Shown here: positions 1 through 9,923 of the stretch, in pieces | Layout of the letters: each line of letters begins with the position of its first letter | Position numbering within the stretch: position 1 is the stretch's first letter | Origin: Caldanaerobacter subterraneus | GTDB taxonomy: Bacteria; Bacillota; Thermoanaerobacteria; Thermoanaerobacterales; Thermoanaerobacteraceae | Direction: 5' to 3' | DNA length: 64,000 nucleotides | NCBI RefSeq assembly: GCF_004345675.1 | Contig: NZ_SLWU01000012.1 | Span: 1-64,000, forward strand | Translations under genes and position numbers: made by a program | The notes under the pieces: model-generated | What the model was told of the DNA's origin: nothing | Seen by the model: the letters and a program-made list of their open reading frames with translations, nothing else | Database searches by the model: none

Positions 1-32
1 GTTTATTTTGATAATTCGAGGTAAGTTCTTAA

Positions 33-467
33 ACTTACACTCTGTATTTTATCAGGAGGTACTTATTTTTTCAAAGTCCATTCTCCCTTATTTTTATTCA
101 TTACAGGAATGCTCCATTAATTTATTTTTTACTCGCAATCATAATTTTATTTCTAAGAAAAAAAATTATTTCTACCAGAATATATACCTACACGTATTAT
201 ACCCCTTTCTTTGTTAAATTTATAAATGATGATGGTATTTTCTTACACTACAAACTTTACATAATCGATGATTCATATGCCTTCTTGGGATCTTTAAATT
301 TTACGTCTTCCGGATTTTTTAAAAATTACGAATCATGTATAACTATAAGCGATGAAAATATAGTAAAAGCTCTTTCCGAATACTTCGAATATATAGCTAA
401 TAGTCAAATCAATGAAATTGATATTTCATCTTTGGGGCACAGGCTTTACAACGAACCTATTAATTAA
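33..467 (+). pseudogene. Remnant of a phospholipase D-like (HKD) protein, C-terminal part
   Basis: The frame is open from a TAA at 30-32 to the stop at 465-467. It encodes a complete HKD signature, HxK(x)4D(x)6GSxN: His is encoded at 246-248, Lys at 252-254, the first Asp at 267-269 and the GS of GSLNFT at 288-293. A typical PLD tail (SGFFKNYES) follows. In the PLD superfamily this His/Lys/Asp set attacks phosphodiester bonds and usually occurs twice or in dimers. There is no in-frame ATG upstream of the motif, and residues 1-60 look like a poor hydrophobic stretch rather than a PLD N-terminus. A broken gene is therefore more likely than an intact small enzyme; a TTG start at 285 would remove the catalytic His and Lys. 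It lies 64 bp before an integrase, so it may be cargo or debris of an integrated element. Confidence 0.55.
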
Positions 468-530
468 ACTTTAATGCTTAAAAAACAATTTTATAGTAAA
501 TTTACAATAAATCTATAGGGAGGCATTAGT

Positions 531-1652
531 ATGAGGGGGCACATAAGAAAAAGGGGATCTACATATTCAATTGTTGTAGATGTAGGAAGAGATGAAAATG
601 GGAAAAGAAAGCAGAAGTGGATAAGCGGGTTTAAAACAAAAAAAGAGGCTGAAAAAGCGCTAGCAGAAATTATAGCTAAAATTGAAAAAAACGAATTTAT
701 AGAGCCTTCAAAGATAACCCTACAGCAGTTCATCAATGAATGGCTCAAAATATACGGCGAACCTAAGTGGGCTCCAAAAACTCTTGTCTCAAACAAATCC
801 CTTATTGATAATTACATAATACCTAATTTAGGTCATATAGAACTCCAGAAGCTAAAACCCGTGGAAATTCAGAAATTTTATAACTCATTAAAAGAAAAGC
901 AGCTTTCTAACACAACAATTAACTATGTACACAGGCTTCTTAATCAGGTTTTGAAATTTGCAGTTAAATGGCAGTATATAGCCAAAAATCCGTGTGAATT
1001 GGTAGAAGCACCTAAAAAAGACAAAAAGGAATTTGTAACGTGGAATTTTGAACATGTAAAAAAAGCAAAGAAAATTTTTAAAGATACTCCAATATACATC
1101 CATGTTATGATTGCTTTGTACACAGGTCTAAGGCTGGGTGAAATATGCGGTTTAAGGTGGGAAGATATAGACTTTAAAAATCAAACAATAACTGTGCGGC
1201 GGACAGCACAGAGAATAGACGGGCGGTTCATCTTTAAAGAACCAAAAACAGAAACAAGTAAAGGAATTATATCTATTCCAGACTTTTTAGTTCAAATCTT
1301 AAAACAAGAAAAAAACAAGCAGCTGCAGAATAAACTGATTTTTGGCGAAAAATATGTAACTGAGTACGAAGGTTTTATAAGTGTCTGGGAAGATGGAAGA
1401 TTTAAAGAACCTGATTATGTTACAAAAAAATTCAGGAAAATTCTTAAGAAACAGTCTGATATACCGGTTATAAGATTTCATGACCTGAGGCACACACATG
1501 CAACTCTCATGCTGCGCTCTGGAGTTGACTTAAAAACCATCTCTAAAAGATTAAGGCACGGGCAGATAAGCACTACTGCAGATTTTTACTCTCATGTAGA
1601 TTTAGAAATGGATAGAGAAGCACTGAGAAAATTAGAATCAAATTTATCTTAA
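531..1652 (+). CDS. Tyrosine recombinase / phage-type integrase
   Basis: This is a 373-aa site-specific recombinase of the lambda integrase family. It has an N-terminal AP2-like arm-binding segment (about residues 1-55), a SAM-like core-binding domain (about 64-155) and a catalytic domain (about 170-373). The catalytic set is visible: R201 (TGLRLGE), K239, H317 and R320 (HDLRHTHA), H343 and the nucleophile Y353 (DFYSHV). The loop before H343 reads RLRHG where most relatives have GHS. An AGGGAGG ribosome site precedes the ATG by 7 nt. The gene points at the 3' end of a tRNA-Arg gene 84 bp away, the usual layout for an integrase at its own attachment site. The element it served would lie to the left, mostly outside the window. 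Confidence 0.93.
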   Translation: MRGHIRKRGSTYSIVVDVGRDENGKRKQKWISGFKTKKEAEKALAEIIAKIEKNEFIEPSKITLQQFINEWLKIYGEPKWAPKTLVSNKSLIDNYIIPNLGHIELQKLKPVEIQKFYNSLKEKQLSNTTINYVHRLLNQVLKFAVKWQYIAKNPCELVEAPKKDKKEFVTWNFEHVKKAKKIFKDTPIYIHVMIALYTGLRLGEICGLRWEDIDFKNQTITVRRTAQRIDGRFIFKEPKTETSKGIISIPDFLVQILKQEKNKQLQNKLIFGEKYVTEYEGFISVWEDGRFKEPDYVTKKFRKILKKQSDIPVIRFHDLRHTHATLMLRSGVDLKTISKRLRHGQISTTADFYSHVDLEMDREALRKLESNLS

Positions 1653-1658
1653 AAAAAC

Positions 1659-1690
1659 AACTCTCACCTACAAGGTGAGAGTTAATTTTT
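1659..1690. terminator. Bidirectional Rho-independent terminator
   Basis: A perfect 11-bp stem (1659-1669 with 1673-1683) with an ACA loop is followed by TAATTTTT on the plus strand. On the minus strand a run of T follows, from the A-rich 1651-1658. It can end both the integrase transcript and the UPF0182/tRNA-Arg transcript. Confidence 0.9.
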
Positions 1691-1691
1691 G

Positions 1692-1713
1692 ATGTTTGCA
1701 AAATGTTTGCAAA
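1692..1713. repeat. Tandem 11-bp direct repeat, possible integrase arm sites
   Basis: ATGTTTGCAAA occurs twice head to tail (1692-1702 and 1703-1713), between the integrase terminator and the 3' end of tRNA-Arg. Integrases of this family bind short direct repeats (arm sites) flanking the core site. The position fits, but binding is inferred. Confidence 0.5.
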
Positions 1714-1736
1714 TTGAGGTTGTAAGATTATCAAAA

Positions 1737-1813
<77 letters not shown>

Positions 1814-1866
1814 AATCATTTTTGCTATCAATATAATAGCATATTTCGCTTCAGTTTTCAATCTTT

Positions 1867-4605
1867 TTAATCTTTTACCCCTTCTTTGAGAAGCTTCAAA
1901 ATCTCTTTGAGTTCCTCCATGTACTTTCCAAAAGAAGCCCAATCTCCTTTTTTCACAGCTTCCACAGCTTTTTCATAAGTATCATGAGCTTTTATTATCA
2001 ACTCCCTTTGCCCCTCTGCCGATCCTTTCGTCTCTTCTTGAGTTTTCTCAATAATTTCAGGAGCTGTAGCATTTCCTAAAAACACCTTCTTAAGCGATTC
2101 TTCTAAAGTGGGCTCCATGGCTATCTGGTCCTTGTAAGCTACAATGACCCTCTTTACCTCAGGGAGAGCATTTTGATTTTGCGATTGTATATAAAGTGGT
2201 TCAACGTAAAGTATAGAATCATCTATTGGAATTACCAGCAAATTTCCCCTGCTTACAGTAGACCCTTGCTGATTCCACAGACTTAACTCTTTTGAAATAT
2301 TTGGATCCTGATCTATCATGTTCTCTATTTGTAAAGGCCCATATACAATAGTGTTCTTAGGAAATTTATATACTACCAGTTTACCATAATTGTCTTTGTC
2401 CATCCTTGCAGCCATCCATGCCACCATGTTGGCTTTAGTTGAAGGAGTATAAGGTATCATCAGTATAAATTCTTCCTTTTGCTCTCCAGGAAGTCTCATT
2501 ATCATGTACTGAGATTCCTGATATTGTACCTCATTATCAAACTTCTCCTTCGCAATATCCCACGCATCTTCTTTATTATAAAATACCTGTGGGTCTGTCA
2601 TGTGGTAAGTTTTATAAACTTCTGTCTGTATATCGAACAAAAATTGAGGATATCTTATGTGCTGGCGAATTCCTGCCGGCATTTTTTCAATGTCTTTAAA
2701 AAGCCCAGGAAAAATCTTTTTATATGCCTGGATGAGGGGATCTTTTTCATCTGCGATATAAAAATCCACCTCTCCGTTATAAGCATCCACCACAACCTTC
2801 ACAGAATTTCTAATGTAATTAATTCCTACATTACCATAAGGCTGTGAATAAGGAAAGTTTGTAGAATAAGTGTAAGCGTCTATTATCCAGTAGAGCTTTC
2901 CATCACTTACCACTATATACGGGTCATCGTCATACAAAAGGAAAGGAGCTATCTTGTTCGCTCTCTCTAGGATGTTGCGATGAATTAAAATTTTGCTATC
3001 TTTCGTTATATCAGCAGATAAAAGAATCCTCGCTTCCTTTTCATAAAGAGCAAAAAGGATTCTATTAGGGAAAGTCATCGGAATACCTGTTGTCCCCTTG
3101 TAATTTGTCTGGATGTTTTTATCTCCAGAAGGATAATCAAATTCTCCTGTTTTAGTGTTCACAATCACGTAATCATTAGTGAGCTCCCCAAAATAAATCT
3201 GGGGTCTGTCTATTCTTATATCAGTAGAAGTAGTAGGTGGAATATCTTTTACTATCATCTCTGGCTGCCCTGTGGGGGTAACATCATTCACCAGAGACAT
3301 AACCACTCCATAGCCATGGGTGTATTTAAGGTGCAGGTTTATCCATGTCTTAGCCTGTGGTGATAGATTTTCTTGGTCTATTTCTCTGGCTGCTATAAAT
3401 ACCTGTTTGTACTTCCCATTTATTGTGTATCTATCTATGTCTATGTCATTAAACTTATAATAAAGCCTTAAAGCCTGTAATTGGTTATAAGCCTGTTTTA
3501 CAGGGCGATAATCGTTAATCATTATATTGTCTATAGTATCCCTATTTTTCTGGAGCACTTCCCACGTAAGTTCTTTTTTCGACGGATAGTCCTTCTCCTC
3601 CACTTTATCCAGTCCAAAGCCCTTTCTCGTGTACTCTATGTTATAACTTATATACCTGCTTTCCTTGTCAAGCTCATTTGGAGACACTATTAAATTCTGT
3701 ACAGCTGTTTCTGTTAAAGCCATCACAAGAGAAAATAAAGGCAATAAGAGCACAGAAATTATGGCGTATTTTAAATTTTTCTTCATCAAAAATACGAATA
3801 CTAAAAAAGCCACAACAACAGAGAGGGCAGAGAGGATGTAGTAAAATGTCAAAGTTACGTGGACATCTGTGTATGTTGCTCCAAACACTCTCCCTTTTGT
3901 AGAATACAAAATCTGAAATCTAGCAAAATAATATCCAACCGCTAGAAGCAAGAAAAAAAACGCAGCAAGAGGAGCTATTTCTCTAAAAGCCTTCTCTAGA
4001 ATTTCCTTATTGTATATCGCCCTGAACAAATTGCCATCTCTTTCAGATATTTCATAAAATCTGGTTTTATCTGAAAGGTACATGAGAACATACGCTACAA
4101 CAGTAGCAGATATTACTAGAATTAAAACAACCATCAAAAGACGGTAAATGTCGTAAACAAATGGCAATCTAAATACATAAAAGCCCACGTCTTTTTTGAA
4201 AATGGGGTCAGAATAATTAAAACTGACAGCATTTTTAAAGAAAAGCCAGTCATTCCACCAGCTCAAAGCTGCATATAAACTTACAAGAAAGCTTACAAAA
4301 AGAGAGGTGTAAACACCTATTTTTTTATATTTACCTGCACTTCTTTTCACAACAATATCCTGAGCAAAATTCACATAGTCATTGACTACTTTTACAGAAT
4401 AAAAATACAAGAAAACAAAAATGATTAAAAAAACAGGTAAAGCTAGCTCTAGCTGAGCTAAAAATTTCCTAAAATATACAGTGAGATAATTAAGGTCAGA
4501 AAACCATTGCAAGTCGACTATAAAGTTTATTATTTCTTTTCCCACAGAAATAACCAATAAAATCAAAAAAGCCGCCAGCAAAAGTGTTATATTAGGCTTT
4601 TTCAA
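1867..4605 (-). CDS. UPF0182 family integral membrane protein
   Basis: This is a large (about 912 aa) conserved membrane protein of the UPF0182 family, whose function is unknown. The N-terminal third holds about seven hydrophobic segments, beginning with ITLLLAAFLILLVISVG. The rest is a large, mainly soluble part that is probably extracytoplasmic and ends in a charged helical tail. Length and architecture match the family. The frame is open to a GTG at 4614, but the ribosome site AAGGGG abuts that GTG. The TTG at 4605 sits 7 nt after it and gives MKKPNITLLL, so it is preferred. A tRNA-Arg gene follows in the same direction 53 bp downstream, then a shared terminator. Confidence 0.88.
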   Translation of the reverse strand: MKKPNITLLLAAFLILLVISVGKEIINFIVDLQWFSDLNYLTVYFRKFLAQLELALPVFLIIFVFLYFYSVKVVNDYVNFAQDIVVKRSAGKYKKIGVYTSLFVSFLVSLYAALSWWNDWLFFKNAVSFNYSDPIFKKDVGFYVFRLPFVYDIYRLLMVVLILVISATVVAYVLMYLSDKTRFYEISERDGNLFRAIYNKEILEKAFREIAPLAAFFFLLLAVGYYFARFQILYSTKGRVFGATYTDVHVTLTFYYILSALSVVVAFLVFVFLMKKNLKYAIISVLLLPLFSLVMALTETAVQNLIVSPNELDKESRYISYNIEYTRKGFGLDKVEEKDYPSKKELTWEVLQKNRDTIDNIMINDYRPVKQAYNQLQALRLYYKFNDIDIDRYTINGKYKQVFIAAREIDQENLSPQAKTWINLHLKYTHGYGVVMSLVNDVTPTGQPEMIVKDIPPTTSTDIRIDRPQIYFGELTNDYVIVNTKTGEFDYPSGDKNIQTNYKGTTGIPMTFPNRILFALYEKEARILLSADITKDSKILIHRNILERANKIAPFLLYDDDPYIVVSDGKLYWIIDAYTYSTNFPYSQPYGNVGINYIRNSVKVVVDAYNGEVDFYIADEKDPLIQAYKKIFPGLFKDIEKMPAGIRQHIRYPQFLFDIQTEVYKTYHMTDPQVFYNKEDAWDIAKEKFDNEVQYQESQYMIMRLPGEQKEEFILMIPYTPSTKANMVAWMAARMDKDNYGKLVVYKFPKNTIVYGPLQIENMIDQDPNISKELSLWNQQGSTVSRGNLLVIPIDDSILYVEPLYIQSQNQNALPEVKRVIVAYKDQIAMEPTLEESLKKVFLGNATAPEIIEKTQEETKGSAEGQRELIIKAHDTYEKAVEAVKKGDWASFGKYMEELKEILKLLKEGVKD

Positions 4606-4721
4606 ATCTAGCACCCCTTTTGACAGTTTCTTTTATAATTATAGCACACTTTTATAAATTACCGATAAGGGAATACTTTGCGAAATTAATAAAAATTTAA
4701 GAATTTGTAACATTGTATTAA

Positions 4722-4752
4722 TTGACATTGTCAAACTGAAGTGTTATATAAT
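4722..4752 (+). promoter_or_regulatory. Sigma-A type promoter of the LCP gene
   Basis: TTGACA at 4722-4727 is followed after 17 nt by TATATA (4745-4750), or after 19 nt by TATAAT (4747-4752). The LCP start codon lies 46 nt downstream with a GAGGAGG ribosome site. Confidence 0.7.
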
Positions 4753-4797
4753 AGGATATGGCACAAAGGGGGATGAAAATCTCGAGGAGGTCAGAAG

Positions 4798-6012
4798 ATG
4801 AAAAAAGTAGTAAAAATACTGGCCGTAATTTTTCTGGGAATAATACTTTCTGTAGGAATAGGTGCTTACATATTTTATAAAAATATACATGTACCTGCCG
4901 TACAAGAAGAAAATCCTATAGCTTCTTTGAACAATCCAGAAAAAAAAGAGGAAGACCTTTCTTCAAAAAACGTCCTCGTTGTGGGAAGTGATGAAAACAA
5001 TTTATCTGACACGTTATTTATAGCCAACTACAACCCTAAAAATAAAACTATAAGCATTTTATCAATTCCAAGGGACACCTATTATCCTCGTCCAGGTTAT
5101 AACTCTCCAGGGGATAAAAAGATAAACGCCGCTTTTACCGAAGATGGAATTGAAGGAACAAAGAAAGCAGTAGAAAATTTACTCGGCATAAATATAGACC
5201 ACTACATCATCATAGACTATGAAGGCTTTAAAAAAGTAATTGATACAATAGGCGGCGTAGAAGTAGATATTCCTTTTGACATGAAGTATGACGACAACAG
5301 CGCTAATCCCCCTCTTCACATCAATTTAAAAAAAGGTCGTCAGGTGCTGGATGGAGAAAAAGCAATCCAATTTGTAAGGTATAGACATGGTTACATTGAT
5401 GGAGACTTAGGGAGAATAAAGGCTCAACATCAATTTTTAGAAGCCTTGTTTAAAAAATTAACACAGCCTTCTACTCTGCCAAAGCTTCCTTCTCTAGCCA
5501 TTGCTGTAAGCAAACACATAAAAACAGACCTCACAGCAACAGAAATTGCCAAGTATGCTTATCAATTCGTAAAAGACAAGCCTTCTTCTATAAAATCTTT
5601 TACTCTGCCTGGCGAACCGGATTATAAAGATGGAGTAAGCTATTTCTTCGCAGATAACACAAAAATTCCCGAAGTAGTAGCAGAGTTTTTGGGAGATAAA
5701 ACTACTTTCTCTTTTGACCCTTCTGAAATAGAGAAAAATAAGGCCATAAAAGTGGAAGTATTAAATGGAACGAATATACCCGGTCTTGCTTCAAAATGCG
5801 CTGAAACTTTGAGAAAACAAGGTTTTGATGTAGTAAGAATAGGAAATGTCGTGGGAACCACTTTTTCCACATCTCACGTATATGCCAGAACTGATGAGGA
5901 AAAGGCAAAAAAAGTAGCAAACGCTCTTTCCATAATTTGTGTAGAAAAAGATATTACCCCTGATTCAAGCGTAGATGTAACTGTAATACTTGGAAAAGAC
6001 AAATCAAAATAA
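4798..6012 (+). CDS. LytR-CpsA-Psr (LCP) family cell-wall glycopolymer ligase
   Basis: LCP enzymes move undecaprenyl-linked teichoic acid or polysaccharide chains onto peptidoglycan at the outer face of the membrane. The 404-aa product has one N-terminal membrane segment (about 5-28). The LCP domain (about 55-225) contains the SIPRDTYYP lipid/phosphate-binding motif and the block FVRYRHGYIDGDLGRIKAQ with its conserved arginines and aspartates. A LytR_C domain (about 316-400, starting IKVEVLNGTNIPG) completes it. GAGGAGG lies 8 nt before the ATG. It is monocistronic: its own promoter lies upstream and a strong terminator follows. Exact polymer specificity cannot be read from the sequence. Confidence 0.9.
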   Translation: MKKVVKILAVIFLGIILSVGIGAYIFYKNIHVPAVQEENPIASLNNPEKKEEDLSSKNVLVVGSDENNLSDTLFIANYNPKNKTISILSIPRDTYYPRPGYNSPGDKKINAAFTEDGIEGTKKAVENLLGINIDHYIIIDYEGFKKVIDTIGGVEVDIPFDMKYDDNSANPPLHINLKKGRQVLDGEKAIQFVRYRHGYIDGDLGRIKAQHQFLEALFKKLTQPSTLPKLPSLAIAVSKHIKTDLTATEIAKYAYQFVKDKPSSIKSFTLPGEPDYKDGVSYFFADNTKIPEVVAEFLGDKTTFSFDPSEIEKNKAIKVEVLNGTNIPGLASKCAETLRKQGFDVVRIGNVVGTTFSTSHVYARTDEEKAKKVANALSIICVEKDITPDSSVDVTVILGKDKSK

Positions 6013-6017
6013 AAACA

Positions 6018-6052
6018 AAAAGCTGTGAAGTAAGTATGCTTCACAGCTTTTA
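6018..6052. terminator. Rho-independent terminator, probably bidirectional
   Basis: A 13-bp stem (6018-6030 with 6039-6051) encloses an 8-nt loop, with A-rich and T-rich flanks on the two strands. It ends the LCP gene on the plus strand and the serS/tRNA-Ser transcript on the minus strand. Confidence 0.88.
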
Positions 6053-6065
6053 TTTTCTTAGTAAA

Positions 6066-6160
6066 TGGCGGAGAAGGTGGGATTCGAACCCACGCGCCGG
6101 GGTTTTTCCCCGACCTACAGTCTTAGCAGGACCGCCCCTTCACCACTTGGGTACTTCTCC
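6066..6160 (-). tRNA. tRNA-Ser(GCT)
   Basis: This class II tRNA has a long variable arm. The acceptor GGAGAAG pairs with CTTCTCC, the discriminator is G and CCA is encoded. The anticodon loop CTGCTAA gives anticodon GCT, reading AGC and AGU. It lies 12 bp beyond a second tRNA-Ser and downstream of serS, all on the minus strand. Confidence 0.96.
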
Positions 6161-6170
6161 GCAAAGAGCT

Positions 6171-6261
<91 letters not shown>

Positions 6262-6335
6262 CAGCTGGGACGATATAAAGTATATCACAACCCAGCCTTA
6301 TTGTCAATATTATCTGCCAGTAAAATACTGGGAAA

Positions 6336-7613
<1,278 letters not shown>

Positions 7614-7641
7614 CTACACCCCTCCTCCTTTCTAAAAATAA

Positions 7642-7858
7642 TTCCCGTCCCACAAAGGGACGGGAACCCCGTGTTGCCACCCTCTTTCGGCCCAAAAATT
7701 GGGCCCTCCACATGATTTAACGGTCGCCCGAAGGTCATTACACCCTAGCTCCAGGATGGATTTCGTAAGTAAAACTTACTGGTTCGCACCACCCACCAGC
7801 TCTCTTAAAAGTCTTTACTTACTACTCGTCCCTTCATCGCCTAAAGTTATTCACTTTT
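7642..7858 (-). promoter_or_regulatory. T-box leader of serS, specifier UCC (Ser)
   Basis: The minus strand carries the T-box GGGTGGCAACACGG, a stem I with the AG-bulge and distal-loop sequences, and a specifier loop AAATCCA. The codon UCC (complement of 7758-7760) is followed by the expected purine. The terminator is a 10-bp stem (7642-7651 with 7657-7666) followed by ATTATTTTTA. T-boxes bind uncharged tRNA of the matching family and antiterminate. Confidence 0.93.
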
Positions 7859-7864
7859 TAAATT

Positions 7865-7893
7865 ATTATACTACTTTATTAAAGTATTTTCAA
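7865..7893 (-). promoter_or_regulatory. Promoter of serS T-box transcript
   Basis: On the minus strand TTGAAA (7888-7893) is followed by a 17-nt spacer and TATAAT (7865-7870). Transcription should start near 7858, just before stem I of the T-box. Confidence 0.75.
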
Positions 7894-7896
7894 CCC

Positions 7897-8427
7897 TCAT
7901 TTTCCCTCCATACTGCCAATTCTATTTGGAGGCCATATCCTAAATACTACTTTGCCCAAAATTTGATCCTTTGATACGTATTTGTGCTGCCAAAATCGGC
8001 TGTCCATAGATTCGTTCCGATTGTCTCCCAACATAAAATAGTGGCCTGGAGGCACCACATAAGGGCCAAAATTTCCTTTCATGGGTTCTTTTACATAAGG
8101 CTCATTTACAACCTTTCCGTTTCTTATGAGTTTTCCATCTTTTATTTCTATGACATCTCCTCCTATTCCTATCACTCTTTTCACAAAATTAACTTTTGGA
8201 TTGTCAGGAAAACGAAATACTACAATGTCTCCTCTTTTGACAGGTTCAAATCTGTATATAAATTTGTTCACAATGAATTTGTCGTTTATGTGTATTGTGT
8301 CCATCATTGAACCCGTAGGGACATCCACCAGCTCAAACACATAAGTCCTAATGAAAAGGGCAATTGCGAAAGCGAGAAGTATAGTAAATATCCAGCTTAA
8401 TATCTCTTTTCCTATATTTTTGCTCAT
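7897..8427 (-). CDS. lepB: Type I signal peptidase
   Basis: Membrane-anchored Ser/Lys peptidase that removes Sec and Tat signal peptides outside the cytoplasmic membrane. The protein is 176 aa from the ATG at 8427, which has a GAGGAGA ribosome site; an upstream extension to 8454 lacks one. A single N-terminal membrane segment (about 9-27) is followed by the catalytic Ser40 in PTGSMMDTI, Lys83 in NFVKRVIG, and the GDNRNESMDSR box. The small size is typical of Firmicute SipS-type enzymes. No partner gene is evident; serS lies downstream on the same strand but has its own promoter and leader. Confidence 0.95.
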   Translation of the reverse strand: MSKNIGKEILSWIFTILLAFAIALFIRTYVFELVDVPTGSMMDTIHINDKFIVNKFIYRFEPVKRGDIVVFRFPDNPKVNFVKRVIGIGGDVIEIKDGKLIRNGKVVNEPYVKEPMKGNFGPYVVPPGHYFMLGDNRNESMDSRFWQHKYVSKDQILGKVVFRIWPPNRIGSMEGK

Positions 8428-8556
8428 ACTGACTCTCCTCACTTGAAAGTACAATGATATTATAGCATAAACTTCAAATAAATTCTAATCTTCCTTGTAT
8501 ATTTTTGCTAATATTTGTCAATAATAAAATCAGCACAAAATGAAGGGGAGATAAGA

Positions 8557-8727
8557 ATGAGAGAAATTGAATATCTTATCACTTTAGCTGAAATAAAAGA
8601 CACAGAATATAAAAATTTGCTGGCGTTAATTTCCCTTATAGATTTATTGGTAGAAAAAGGAATTATAACAAGAAGTGAGCTTGCACAAAAGTCAAAAGAA
8701 ATAGCAAAAATAAAAACCGCCCTTTAA
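8557..8727 (+). CDS. Small hypothetical helical protein (56 aa)
   Basis: I do not recognise the family. The ATG at 8557 has a GGGGAG ribosome site 7 nt upstream and is better placed than the in-frame start at 8515. The product (MREIEYLITLAEIKDTEYKN at its N-terminus) is charged, predicted helical and without membrane segments. The sequence IITRSELAQKSKEI resembles part of a small DNA-binding or coiled-coil protein but is not diagnostic. It has its own terminator directly after the stop. Confidence 0.6.
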   Translation: MREIEYLITLAEIKDTEYKNLLALISLIDLLVEKGIITRSELAQKSKEIAKIKTAL

Positions 8728-8751
8728 AAATCCGTTTCGGCGGATTTTTTT
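8726..8751 (+). terminator. Rho-independent terminator
   Basis: A 9-bp stem (8726-8734 with 8741-8749) with a TTTCGG loop is followed by TTTATT, right at the stop of the 56-aa gene. Confidence 0.85.
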
Positions 8752-8779
8752 ATTACAGTCAACAATTACTCTTAATGAT

Positions 8780-8808
8780 AGACTTTTATCAATTCTCATA
8801 TTATAATA
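8780..8808 (+). promoter_or_regulatory. Probable promoter of the AI-2E family gene
   Basis: TAGACT (8780-8785), a 17-nt spacer and TATAAT (8803-8808) lie about 20 nt before the GTG start at 8830. Confidence 0.6.
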
Positions 8809-8829
8809 AAAAGGAAGGAGGTCAAAACG

Positions 8830-9894
8830 GTGAATAATTTTCTATTGAGATACGGTGATATAATAAAAAAAACACTACTCATTGTTGCTGTCTTTATTAT
8901 ATTTTACTTAATCATATTTAAAATTATTCCTTTCTTGATGCCGTTTGTAGTGGCTTTGCTTCTCGCTGTGATAATTGATCCTGGTGTAAATTTCTTAGAG
9001 AAAAAATTAAAGGTGCCGAGAGGACTAGCATCCTTTATTTTACTTTTGATATTAATAGGTGTGATAGGATCACTTATTGCAATATCAATAACACAACTTA
9101 TATATGAACTAAGTTCTCTTGCGGAAATAAGCACAAATTATGCAAATACTATTAATGACATAATTTTAAATCTTGTTGATAGAATAAGAATGTATTACAT
9201 ATCATTGCCCCCAAATATTACATCCCTTATTGAAAGCAACATGCAGTCGATTTTAAACTATGTATCATTATTTGCAAAAAATCTTGCTACATGGCTTTTG
9301 AATTTTGCAACAAAATTGCCTAACTTTTTCTTTATGACTTTGATAACACTTGTTGCTACTTTTTTTATAAGCAAAGATAAACAGCTTATACTAGATTTTA
9401 TAAAAAGGCAGATTCCATCTCATTGGGCACAGCATGCAAAAAATATTCAGGTAGACCTTTTAAAGACATTTTTCGGTTATCTGCGAGCAGTAGCAACAAT
9501 AATGCTTATAACCTTTTTGGAAGTCTCCATAGGCCTTGCAATAATAGGTTTTGACTATCCATTTCTATTGGGTCTTCTTGTAACCATTGTAGATGCATTG
9601 CCCGTACTAGGTTCTGGTGCTGTCATGGTACCATGGGCGCTTTATAACATCATAATGAAAAACTACATGGTAGGGATATATCTTTTAATACTGTACGGCT
9701 TGGTGGTAGTTGTAAGACAGATGATAGAGCCTAAGATTGTAGGTCAGAGCATCGGACTTCATCCTCTTGTTACGCTTTTATCTATGTTTATAGGTGTAAA
9801 ACTTTTTGGCGCTATAGGACTTGTAATAGGGCCTGTATTTGTAGTAGTATTTAAAGCTCTTCAAAAAGCAGAAATTATCCCGCCTTGGAAATAA
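8830..9894 (+). CDS. AI-2E family transporter (PerM/YtvI-like membrane protein)
   Basis: This 354-aa polytopic protein belongs to the AI-2E transporter superfamily. Members include putative autoinducer-2 exporters, sporulation YtvI and Na+/H+ antiporters, so the substrate is not predictable. About eight hydrophobic segments are visible: two near the N-terminus, a soluble loop (about 85-150), then a cluster in the C-terminal half. The family signature region PKIVGQSIGLHPLVTLLSMF is near the end. It begins at GTG 8830 with a clear AAGGAGG ribosome site, and a terminator shared with the convergent ilvB follows. It is monocistronic. Confidence 0.85.
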   Translation: MNNFLLRYGDIIKKTLLIVAVFIIFYLIIFKIIPFLMPFVVALLLAVIIDPGVNFLEKKLKVPRGLASFILLLILIGVIGSLIAISITQLIYELSSLAEISTNYANTINDIILNLVDRIRMYYISLPPNITSLIESNMQSILNYVSLFAKNLATWLLNFATKLPNFFFMTLITLVATFFISKDKQLILDFIKRQIPSHWAQHAKNIQVDLLKTFFGYLRAVATIMLITFLEVSIGLAIIGFDYPFLLGLLVTIVDALPVLGSGAVMVPWALYNIIMKNYMVGIYLLILYGLVVVVRQMIEPKIVGQSIGLHPLVTLLSMFIGVKLFGAIGLVIGPVFVVVFKALQKAEIIPPWK

Positions 9895-9923
9895 AAAGAA
9901 AGGGTCACAAACCCTTTCTTTTT
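9893..9923. terminator. Bidirectional terminator
   Basis: A 12-bp A/T-flanked stem (9893-9904 with 9912-9923) and 7-nt loop lies between the AI-2E family gene and the convergent end of the ilv-leu operon. It overlaps the ilvB stop codon. Confidence 0.88.

Noticed and set aside
4620-4639. TTGACA and TATAAT on the plus strand upstream of the UPF0182 gene.
   Set aside because: Only 8 nt separate them, so they cannot act as one promoter; the better LCP promoter is at 4722-4752.
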